A program made the position numbers and the translations under genes. Positions 57,197 through 64,000 of a stretch of 64,000 bases of DNA are shown here, piece after piece; position 1 is the first letter of the stretch, and every line of letters starts with the position of its first letter. This DNA comes from Vibrio gigantis. Its GTDB lineage: Bacteria; Pseudomonadota; Gammaproteobacteria; Enterobacterales; Vibrionaceae. The notes beneath the pieces were generated by a model. That model had not been told where the DNA came from. It did not search any database and saw only the letters and a list, made by a program, of their open reading frames with translations. The DNA lies in NCBI RefSeq assembly GCF_024347515.1, contig NZ_AP025492.1:2852001-2916000 (forward strand). Reading direction: 5' to 3'.

Positions 57197-57216
57197 AAAA
57201 AAAGGGCTCAAAGCCC
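57197..57216 (-). terminator. Small terminator-like hairpin in the rimP leader (possible attenuator)
   Basis: On the minus strand GGGCT-TTG-AGCCC is followed by seven T residues, 17 bases before the rimP start codon. The stem is only 5 bp, so termination would be partial. Confidence 0.5.
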
Positions 57217-57237
57217 AATTTAAATTCCAAGCAAACA

Positions 57238-57269
57238 TTATCTAAACGCATTTATAAATGCTTAGATAA
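57238..57269. repeat. Long palindrome between metY and rimP
   Basis: TTATCTAA-AC-GCATTTA pairs with TAAATGC-TTAGATAA, 15 bp with a 2-base bulge and no loop. It lies between the tRNA terminator and the rimP leader and may overlap the rimP promoter. Confidence 0.6.
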
Positions 57270-57270
57270 C

Positions 57271-57298
57271 AAAAAACCCCGTATAAGCCGGGGTTTTT
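57271..57298 (-). terminator. Terminator of the tRNA genes
   Basis: Stem AACCCCG / CGGGGTT with a TATAAGC loop; A-run left and T-run right allow use on both strands. It separates metY from rimP. Confidence 0.87.
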
Positions 57299-57413
57299 GT
57301 TGCTGGACCCTTATATGTTAAGTGCCATCACATTCGATATCACACTTAACTCACAGTGAGGTTCACACTGTGCAAACTTGCTACCAATACAAGCTATATA
57401 ATAGCATTGAAAT

Positions 57414-57490
<77 letters not shown>

Positions 57491-57543
57491 TCCGACTTGC
57501 GAGCATTATACGCCCAACAAGATGTTTTACAAGTTTGTAAACA

Positions 57544-57628
57544 TGGTGCCGAGAGAGGGACTCGAACCCTCACACCCTAAGGCACTAGCACCTCATGCTA
57601 GCGTGTCTACCAATTTCACCATCTCGGC
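57544..57628 (-). tRNA. leuU: tRNA-Leu (anticodon GAG)
   Basis: An 85-base class II tRNA with acceptor GCCGAGA / TCTCGGC, discriminator A and encoded CCA, an anticodon loop ATGAGGT within CTAGC / GCTAG, and a long variable arm (GCCTTAGGGTG). It follows secG by 16 bases, as in E. coli. Confidence 0.96.
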
Positions 57629-57644
57629 ATCAAATCTTTACAGA

Positions 57645-57977
57645 TTATTGTGGAATTTCGTCGCCTTGCGCCGGAACTTCACTCACTGCATCATCAGCTT
57701 GTTGAATCACCTGACCTTGAGTCGGGTCAATCCATTGTGACTCAGTTTTATGTGTAGACATATTGCCAAGTACTAAGCTAAGGATAAAAAATGTAGTTGC
57801 AAAAATTGCAGTCATTCGGGTAAGGAAATTTCCTGAGCCACCAGCACCAAACACAGTGTTTGAAGCGCCAGCACCGAAAGAGGCTCCCATATCTGCGCCT
57901 TTACCTTGTTGAATCAACACTAGGCCAATTACACCAAGCGCTGCCAACAGGTAAATCACAAGTAGAACTGTAAACAT
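57645..57977 (-). CDS. secG: Protein translocase subunit SecG
   Basis: A 110-residue subunit of SecYEG with two membrane helices ([40 protein letters not shown]) and the conserved [22 protein letters not shown] loop split between them. The start at 57977 ([11 protein letters not shown]) matches the family; an earlier in-frame start adds 14 residues. The C-terminal tail is polar. The tRNA genes follow on the same strand. Confidence 0.95.
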   Translation of the reverse strand: MFTVLLVIYLLAALGVIGLVLIQQGKGADMGASFGAGASNTVFGAGGSGNFLTRMTAIFATTFFILSLVLGNMSTHKTESQWIDPTQGQVIQQADDAVSEVPAQGDEIPQ

Positions 57978-58141
57978 TTTTCCACCTATGTTCCTAATTG
58001 TTGAGCCAGCGCCGTTCAAAAAACTATTTTTAAGAACAAGGCTAGCGACCTCCTAACTGAAGGCCGAGCAATACTAGCGAATGCGACGATGGCTGACAAG
58101 GAGAATTTGCTAAAAAATAAGCCTTTACCAAGTGAATGGTC

Positions 58142-58189
58142 AAAAAAAGGTCAAAAGCGACACAAAACTCATTTACGTCTCTTTTGACC
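58142..58189 (-). terminator. Terminator of glmM
   Basis: Stem GGTCAAAAG / CTTTTGACC with a 23-base loop and seven T residues on the minus strand. The rest of the 252-base glmM-secG gap should hold the secG promoter. Confidence 0.68.
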
Positions 58190-58271
58190 GTTATATCTCT
58201 TGACCGTTGAATAAGTCAATCACTTCTAATCACAGGTACTATTCGTTTCACCTGTTACATAAAAGCTTAAA

Positions 58272-59612
58272 TTAGCAGTTTGCTTTCACTGCATCTGCAA
58301 TCTTAAGCGCGGATGCTTGAACAAGCTCAGCATCTTCACCCTCAACCATGACGCGCAGTAGTGGCTCTGTACCAGACTTACGTAATAGCACACGACCTTT
58401 CTCGCCAAGCTCAGCCTCTACTTCAACAACAGCTGCTTTTACCGCTTCGGCTTCTAGTGGGTTTGAATCTCCGCTAAAACGAACGTTTTCTAGAACTTGA
58501 GGGTACAACGTCATACCTTGAGACAGCTCATTCAGTGTCATTTCGCTATCAACAACTGAAGCCAATACTTGAAGAGCAGCAACGATAGCATCACCCGTCG
58601 TCACTTTATCTAGTAAGATAACATGACCCGAGTTTTCAGCACCGATCTTCCAGCCTTTAGCAAGAAGCTGCTCCATTACGTAACGGTCACCAACAGCAGC
58701 ACGTACAAACGGAATACCTAGTTGCTTAAGGCCGTTTTCCATACCAAGATTGGTCATTAGTGTACCAACAACGCCGCCTTTCAGTTCACCGCGACGCAGT
58801 GCATCACGAGCAATGATGTAAGCGATTTGGTCACCATCAACTTTGTTTCCTAGCTCGTCAACCATAATGATACGGTCACCATCACCATCAAAGCCTAGGC
58901 CTAAGGCTGCTTTTTCTTCAACCACTTTTGCTTGCAGGGCACGTACATCCGTCGCACCTACTTCGTGGTTGATGTTAGTACCGTTTGGCTCAACACCAAT
59001 CGCAATAACTTCAGCACCTAGCTCTTTAAATACTGCCGGCGCAATATGGTAAGTCGCACCATGTGCACAATCGACAACAATCTTCATTCCTGCAAGCGTC
59101 ATCTGATTTGGGAATGTGCTCTTACAGAATTCAATATAACGGCCTGCAGCATCGTTCAAACGTACCGCCTTACCAAGCTCAAATGAGTCAACACATTCGA
59201 TGTCTTTATCCAGTTCAGCTTCAATCGCCAACTCGATATCGTCTGGTAGTTTTGTTCCCTCAGAAGAGAAGAACTTAATACCGTTATCGTAATATGGGTT
59301 GTGCGATGCAGAAATAACGATACCCGCTTCAGCGCGGAAGGTTTGAGTTAGGTAAGCAACAGCAGGTGTTGGCATTGGACCAGTAAACGTAGCCTGAAGA
59401 CCAGCAGCAGCAAGGCCAGCTTCTAGCGCAGACTCAAGCATGTAGCCAGAGATACGAGTATCTTTACCAATGATGACTTTCTTTGTGCCTTGTTTCGCAA
59501 GAACACGCCCCGCAGCCCAGCCAAGCTTCAGAACAAAATCAGGTGTAATCGGGTACTGACCAACTTTGCCACGTACACCATCTGTGCCGAAATAACGTCT
59601 CTTATCAGACAT
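58272..59612 (-). CDS. glmM: Phosphoglucosamine mutase GlmM
   Basis: A 446-residue enzyme converting glucosamine-6-phosphate to glucosamine-1-phosphate for peptidoglycan and lipopolysaccharide. The phosphorylated serine is S103 in SASHNP; metal-binding DGDGDR and the sugar loop GAENSGHVI, as well as [14 protein letters not shown], are present. It starts 21 bases after folP, so folP-glmM form an operon, as in E. coli. Confidence 0.97.
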   Translation of the reverse strand: MSDKRRYFGTDGVRGKVGQYPITPDFVLKLGWAAGRVLAKQGTKKVIIGKDTRISGYMLESALEAGLAAAGLQATFTGPMPTPAVAYLTQTFRAEAGIVISASHNPYYDNGIKFFSSEGTKLPDDIELAIEAELDKDIECVDSFELGKAVRLNDAAGRYIEFCKSTFPNQMTLAGMKIVVDCAHGATYHIAPAVFKELGAEVIAIGVEPNGTNINHEVGATDVRALQAKVVEEKAALGLGFDGDGDRIIMVDELGNKVDGDQIAYIIARDALRRGELKGGVVGTLMTNLGMENGLKQLGIPFVRAAVGDRYVMEQLLAKGWKIGAENSGHVILLDKVTTGDAIVAALQVLASVVDSEMTLNELSQGMTLYPQVLENVRFSGDSNPLEAEAVKAAVVEVEAELGEKGRVLLRKSGTEPLLRVMVEGEDAELVQASALKIADAVKANC

Positions 59613-59633
59613 ATTGATTTTCCTTAATTATGA

Positions 59634-60464
59634 TTAGTGATTGTTATTCATCACTTCGATTATCTTCATCGCTTCCAATGTATCTTCAACATCGTGAACG
59701 CGAATAATTTGTGCACCTTTCATTGCAGCGATAGTCGCACAGGTAACGCTAGCGACCATGCAATCTGCTGGGGCCTTGTCTAATAGCTTAAAGATCATCG
59801 ACTTTCTCGACATCCCCGCTAAAACAGGTAAGCCTAGCAAATGAAATTTTTCAAGATGCGCTAGTAGGTGGTAATTGTGTTCGATGGTTTTACCAAAGCC
59901 AAAACCTGGGTCAAGAATCAGTTGATCTTTTGGTATGCCGACAGCCTTACAAGCATCCACTCTTTCTTGTAAGAATGCTTCTACATCCTTAAGAACATCA
60001 TCATAACTTGGATTAGTTTGCATAGTTCTTGGCTGACCTTTCATGTGCATCAGACAAACTGGTACATTAGCACCGGCAGCGGCTTCTAGAGCTCCAGGTT
60101 CTTGTAATGCGCGCACATCATTGATCAAATCAGCGCCCGCTTCAACGGCTTGGCGCATCACTTCAGCTTTACTGGTATCAATAGAGATCCACACATCAAA
60201 CTTGGCACGAATCGCTTTAATGGCAGGGATAACGCGAGCGAGTTCTTCTTTTAAAGATACATCAGGTGCTCCCGGGCGAGTTGATTCACCACCTATATCA
60301 ATAATGCTAACACCAGCTTGAATCATTCGCTCAGCTTGCAGTAAGGCATTATCTAATGAGTTAAATTTTCCGCCATCAGAGAAAGAGTCAGGGGTGACAT
60401 TGAGAATACCCATCACATGTGGGCGGTCTAAAACGAGTGTTTTGTTGTGTGCTTTTAATATCAT
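59634..60464 (-). CDS. folP: Dihydropteroate synthase FolP
   Basis: A 276-residue enzyme of folate synthesis joining p-aminobenzoate to the pterin; target of sulfonamides. Motifs MGILNVTPDSFSDGGKF, DIGGESTRPGA, DLINDVRAL, DPGFGFGKTIEHN and AGMSRKSMI are all present. It follows the ftsH terminator by 43 bases and precedes glmM. Confidence 0.96.
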   Translation of the reverse strand: MILKAHNKTLVLDRPHVMGILNVTPDSFSDGGKFNSLDNALLQAERMIQAGVSIIDIGGESTRPGAPDVSLKEELARVIPAIKAIRAKFDVWISIDTSKAEVMRQAVEAGADLINDVRALQEPGALEAAAGANVPVCLMHMKGQPRTMQTNPSYDDVLKDVEAFLQERVDACKAVGIPKDQLILDPGFGFGKTIEHNYHLLAHLEKFHLLGLPVLAGMSRKSMIFKLLDKAPADCMVASVTCATIAAMKGAQIIRVHDVEDTLEAMKIIEVMNNNH

Positions 60465-60507
60465 GAAAGGCAGGTCTTAAAAGGTAAAAACATCTTGGGC
60501 TATAAAC

Positions 60508-60536
60508 AGAAAAACCCTGAGCGTGCTCAGGGTTTT
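60508..60536 (-). terminator. Terminator of ftsH
   Basis: Stem AAAACCCTGAGC / GCTCAGGGTTTT with T-run on the minus strand, between ftsH and folP. Confidence 0.88.
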
Positions 60537-60553
60537 AATTTATAACTTAGCGA

Positions 60554-62521
60554 TTAAGAATCTTTGTTTTGAGCATCATCTGTTTCAGATTTAACTTCTT
60601 CAACTTTAGAGTCTTCAGCTTTTGGTTCAGCGACAGCTTCTTCTGATTTAGCTTCAGGTTTAGCTTCTTCCTTTGCAGGTTCTGCTTTCGCCTGGTCACC
60701 CCAGCCAGCTGGCTCACGAATGTCGTCTTTACGTTCCATCAAATCATCAATCTGACCTGCATCGATCGTTTCAAACTTCATTAGCGCATCTTTCATCGAG
60801 TGCATGATATCCATGTTCTCTTCAAGAATTTGCTTTGCACGAGCATAGTTGCGGTCGATTAGAATGCGAATTTCTTCATCGATCAGCTTAGTGGTATCGT
60901 CAGAAACATGTTTCGCTTGACTCATGCCGCGACCTAGGAAAACTTCGCCTTCTTCTTCAGCATATAGAAGAGGACCCAGTTTTTCAGAGAAGCCCCACTG
61001 CGTTACCATCTTGCGAGCAATATCAGTTGCACGTTCGATATCGTTAGACGCACCAGTCGACACTTTGTCTTTACCGTAGATAAGTTCTTCAGCAAGACGA
61101 CCACCGTACAAACTAGAGATCATCGATTCTAGATGTTGGCGAGACATGCTTACGCGATCCTGCTCAGGTAGATACATAGTTACACCAAGCGCACGACCAC
61201 GTGGAATGATTGAGACCTTGTACACTGGATCGTGTTCAGGCACCAAACGACCAACAATTGCGTGACCCGCTTCATGGTAAGCCGTTGACTCTTTCACTTC
61301 TTCAGACATCACCATTGAACGGCGCTCGGCACCCATCATAATTTTGTCTTTCGCAAGTTCAAACTCAACCATAGAGACATTGCGCTTGTTACCACGAGCA
61401 GCAAATAACGCCGCTTCGTTCACAAGGTTTGCAAGATCTGCACCAGAGAAGCCTGGTGTACCGCGAGCAATCAGAGAAGGTTCAACATCGCCTGCTAGTG
61501 GAACTTTACGCATATGTACTTTAAGGATCTGTTCACGACCACGTACATCAGGTAGGCCAACCACAACTTGACGGTCAAAACGACCAGGACGAAGTAATGC
61601 AGGGTCTAGTACGTCAGGGCGGTTAGTCGCAGCGATAACGATAATACCTTCGTTACCTTCGAAACCATCCATCTCAACCAGCATTTGGTTAAGTGTTTGC
61701 TCACGTTCATCGTGACCACCACCAACACCAGCGCCACGTTGACGACCTACAGCATCGATTTCATCGATAAAGATAATACATGGTGCTGCTTTCTTCGCTT
61801 GTTCGAACATGTCACGCACACGAGATGCACCAACACCAACAAACATTTCAACAAAGTCAGAACCAGAGATAGTAAAGAACGGTACTTTCGCTTCACCAGC
61901 AATTGCTTTTGCAAGCAATGTTTTACCAGTACCAGGAGGACCAACCAACAGGATACCTGTCGGGATCTTACCACCTAGCTTTTGGAAGCGACTTGGGTCA
62001 CGAAGGTAATCCACAAGTTCTTTCACGTCTTCTTTTGCTTCGTCACAACCCGCAACATCAGCAAACATCGTTTTGATTTGTTCTTCGCTCATCATTCGAG
62101 CTTTACTCTTACCGAAAGACATCGCGCCTTTACCGCCGCCGCCGCCTTGCATTTGACGCATGAAGAAAATCCATACACCAATCAGTAAGATCATTGGGAA
62201 CCATGAGATGAAGATAGTGCCAAGCAGGCTCTGCTCTTCAGGTGGTGTACCCTGAACTTTTACGTTTTGATTAATTAAGTCATCAAGTAGCTTTTGATCA
62301 TAAACAGGCATGTAAGTTACATACTTAGAACCACCGCCACGACGTGTGAAAGTAATTTCGCTGTTATTGAACTGTGCGTCTTGAATCTGGCCTTGGCCAA
62401 CTTCCTGTACAAACGTGGTGTAATCTACTGCTCTGCCGTTACTTTCCCCAGGGCCAAAGCTCTGGAATACCGACATCAACACTACCGCGATAACAAGCCA
62501 CAGAATTAAATTTTTTGCCAT
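60554..62521 (-). CDS. ftsH: ATP-dependent zinc metalloprotease FtsH
   Basis: A membrane-bound AAA protease that degrades LpxC, unassembled membrane proteins and sigma-32. About 655 residues: two membrane helices (about 5-22 and 100-121), Walker [21 protein letters not shown] and the zinc site HEAGH. The C-terminus is a long Glu/Lys/Ala tail. The ATG at 62521 (MAKNLILWL) matches E. coli; a TTG nine bases upstream has a ribosome site and may also serve. Confidence 0.96.
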   Translation of the reverse strand: MAKNLILWLVIAVVLMSVFQSFGPGESNGRAVDYTTFVQEVGQGQIQDAQFNNSEITFTRRGGGSKYVTYMPVYDQKLLDDLINQNVKVQGTPPEEQSLLGTIFISWFPMILLIGVWIFFMRQMQGGGGGKGAMSFGKSKARMMSEEQIKTMFADVAGCDEAKEDVKELVDYLRDPSRFQKLGGKIPTGILLVGPPGTGKTLLAKAIAGEAKVPFFTISGSDFVEMFVGVGASRVRDMFEQAKKAAPCIIFIDEIDAVGRQRGAGVGGGHDEREQTLNQMLVEMDGFEGNEGIIVIAATNRPDVLDPALLRPGRFDRQVVVGLPDVRGREQILKVHMRKVPLAGDVEPSLIARGTPGFSGADLANLVNEAALFAARGNKRNVSMVEFELAKDKIMMGAERRSMVMSEEVKESTAYHEAGHAIVGRLVPEHDPVYKVSIIPRGRALGVTMYLPEQDRVSMSRQHLESMISSLYGGRLAEELIYGKDKVSTGASNDIERATDIARKMVTQWGFSEKLGPLLYAEEEGEVFLGRGMSQAKHVSDDTTKLIDEEIRILIDRNYARAKQILEENMDIMHSMKDALMKFETIDAGQIDDLMERKDDIREPAGWGDQAKAEPAKEEAKPEAKSEEAVAEPKAEDSKVEEVKSETDDAQNKDS

Positions 62522-62628
62522 GTCACTCAAGGTGTAAGCCTCTCGATAACTAATTGTAATTAAAGGTAGGGTACTACAGTTTGTAACCTGTAGCCATGTT
62601 GTTAACTCTCACTATTGGAAGAGAATCG

Positions 62629-63258
62629 TTAACCTTTGTAACCAGTGGCTACGATAAACACTTCACGAGATCGAGCTCGAGAAGAGTCGGGTTTTCTGAC
62701 TTTTACTGTTTTAAACATCTCGCGGACGTCCTTAACGTATTGGTCAAACCCTTCGCCTTGGAATACTTTTACAACAAAACTACCATTGGTAGCTAGAACT
62801 TGTCGACACATATCCAAAGCTAATTCAACTAAATACATAGCTCTTGGCTGATCCACAGAATTGTTGCCTGCTATATTAGGTGCCATATCTGACATCACGA
62901 CATCAACCATGTTTGGTTGTATACGCTCCAACAAGGCATCTAGCACAGCTTCTTCGCGGAAATCGCCTTGTAAAAAGCTAACACCAGCAATCGGGTCCAT
63001 TGGTAACAAATCACACGCAATGATTTGTCCGTTGTCTCCAACAATCTTAGCAGCATATTGAGACCAACCGCCAGGCGCTGCACCCAAATCCACAATGGTC
63101 ATCCCAGGAGACAGCAATTTATCTTTCGTTTGAATCTCTTCCATTTTGAAATAAGCACGTGAACGATAGCCCTTCTTTCTTGCTTCATTTGCGTACTTGT
63201 CGTCGAAGTGTTCCTTCAACCAACGGCCTGAACTGGCCGAGTGTTTCTGTTTGCTCAT
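62629..63258 (-). CDS. rlmE: 23S rRNA 2'-O-ribose methyltransferase RlmE (FtsJ/RrmJ)
   Basis: A 209-residue SAM enzyme that methylates U2552 in 23S rRNA. Family motifs: [11 protein letters not shown] with catalytic Lys, [12 protein letters not shown] for [14 protein letters not shown] with catalytic Asp, and [10 protein letters not shown] with the second Lys. It lies 107 bases before ftsH on the same strand, as in E. coli, and is divergent from yhbY. Confidence 0.96.
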   Translation of the reverse strand: MSKQKHSASSGRWLKEHFDDKYANEARKKGYRSRAYFKMEEIQTKDKLLSPGMTIVDLGAAPGGWSQYAAKIVGDNGQIIACDLLPMDPIAGVSFLQGDFREEAVLDALLERIQPNMVDVVMSDMAPNIAGNNSVDQPRAMYLVELALDMCRQVLATNGSFVVKVFQGEGFDQYVKDVREMFKTVKVRKPDSSRARSREVFIVATGYKG

Positions 63259-63372
63259 TGGATACCTAAATTGGAGGAAAGTACTAATTGCTGAATAAAT
63301 TATAGTCTTCAGCTTTAGATGGCGTTAAAATAGGTTTTTTCAACCCTAATAGTAAAGAAAATTGGCCGCGTA

Positions 63373-63669
63373 ATGAACCTAAGTACCAAACAAAAGCAGC
63401 ATCTAAAGGGCCTAGCTCACAGTTTAAAACCTGTTGTGCTAATGGGCGCAAATGGACTTACTGAAGCTGTTCTAGCGGAAATCGAATTAGCTCTAGACCA
63501 CCACGAACTGATCAAGATTAAAGTTGCATCAGAAGACCGTGAGACTAAGCAACTGATTATCGATGCAATTGTACGTGAAACTAAAGCTGAAAAAGTACAG
63601 ACTATCGGTAAAGTTCTAGTACTATTCCGTCAGTCAGAAGCACGTAAAATCGAGATTCCACGTAAATAA
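63373..63669 (+). CDS. yhbY: CRS1/YhbY RNA-binding protein
   Basis: A 98-residue CRM-domain protein (MNLSTKQKQHLKGLAHSL; VLMGANGLTEAVLAEIELAL; GKVLVLFRQSEARKIEIP) that associates with pre-50S particles. It is divergent from rlmE (114-base gap) and convergent with greA, with a shared terminator. The arrangement is the same as in E. coli. Confidence 0.95.
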   Translation: MNLSTKQKQHLKGLAHSLKPVVLMGANGLTEAVLAEIELALDHHELIKIKVASEDRETKQLIIDAIVRETKAEKVQTIGKVLVLFRQSEARKIEIPRK

Positions 63670-63740
63670 GCGAGCTTAATATAAGCTAACTTCACTAAGA
63701 GAAAGCCACAGCGCTTATCTTTTAGTGTAGCGTGAGAAAC

Positions 63741-63768
63741 GAAAAAGGTCGCATTAAGCGACCTTTTT
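63741..63768. terminator. Bidirectional terminator between yhbY and greA
   Basis: Stem AAAAAGGTCGC / GCGACCTTTTT with an ATTAA loop. Confidence 0.92.
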
Positions 63769-63794
63769 ACTTATCAGAAACAAAGAAAATTCAA

Positions 63795-64000
63795 TTAGAT
63801 ATATTCTACTTTGTCGATTTCGAAATCTTTATCGCCACCAGGCGTAGAGATAATAACCTCGTCGCCTTCCATCTTACCGATAAGACCACGTGCAATTGGT
63901 GATTTCACAGAAATGCGACCAGTTTTGATGTCAGCTTCATCTTCAGAAACGATCTGGTAGCGGAATTCTTCATCCGTATCGACATCGATCAAAGTTACTG
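63795..64000 (-). CDS. greA: Transcription elongation factor GreA, 3' part (truncated by window edge)
   Basis: The frame is open to the right edge, so only the last 67 or so residues are seen. They match the GreA C-terminal FKBP-like domain: [31 protein letters not shown] and [17 protein letters not shown]. GreA rescues backtracked RNA polymerase. The catalytic coiled-coil lies outside the window. Confidence 0.95.
   Translation of the reverse strand, partial: VTLIDVDTDEEFRYQIVSEDEADIKTGRISVKSPIARGLIGKMEGDEVIISTPGGDKDFEIDKVEYI

Noticed and set aside
58130..58206. Four GGTCAA / TTGACC copies considered as a regulator box array
   Set aside because: Two of them are explained by the glmM terminator stem and T-run; the others alone are weak evidence.

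Overview
The window looks like a chromosome-1 segment of a Vibrio, most likely near the Vibrio splendidus group. The evidence is protein-level similarity recalled from memory plus Vibrio-type gene order: EF-G2/radA/PilZ/serB; the deo cluster with nupC; prfC/rimI/holD; and leuU-metY-rimP-nusA-infB-rbfA-truB-rpsO-pnp-nlpI. The genus call is firm; the species group is a guess. No database search was possible.

Region 1 (1-17300) is accessory. After the 3' part of a ChrA-type chromate transporter comes one long leftward operon for a Tad (tight adherence, Flp) pilus. In transcription order it holds a Flp pilin, a second short Flp-like prepilin, the TadV prepilin peptidase, an unusual AAA ATPase, RcpC/CpaB, the RcpA secretin, a small lipoprotein, TadG, two TadE/F pseudopilins, TadZ, TadA, TadB, TadC, TadD, and finally an STT3-like GT-C membrane protein with a DPM1-like glycosyltransferase. 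A divergent AraC-type regulator sits at the pilin end. The two terminal genes suggest glycosylation of the pilus or of surface material. The GT-C gene and the pilin/regulator end look AT-rich.

Region 2 (17385-29860) is conserved core: an acyl-CoA synthetase, a divergent DUF1127/LysR pair, a VF530 protein, a 14-copy 9-bp tandem repeat, the EF-G paralogue, radA, a double-PilZ protein, serB and ytjB. Region 3 (29119-36464) is nucleoside salvage: deoC-deoA-deoB-deoD, nupC with a perfect CRP site upstream, a YjjV-type TatD hydrolase and an overlapping 51-codon gene. A palindromic element separates deoC from deoA.

Region 4 (36569-46700) carries prfC, holD-rimI, the oxygen-independent ubiquinone genes ubiT and ubiU-ubiV with a GGDEF-EAL protein between them, and a MATE exporter with its MarR regulator and two matching palindromic operators. 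Region 5 (46789-64000) is the translation/RNA block: nlpI, pnp, rpsO, truB, rbfA, infB, nusA, rimP, tRNA-fMet, tRNA-Leu, secG, glmM, folP, ftsH, rlmE, yhbY and the 3' end of greA. A MITE-like inverted repeat lies between truB and its terminator. No rRNA genes, CRISPR arrays, transposase genes or prophage were seen.
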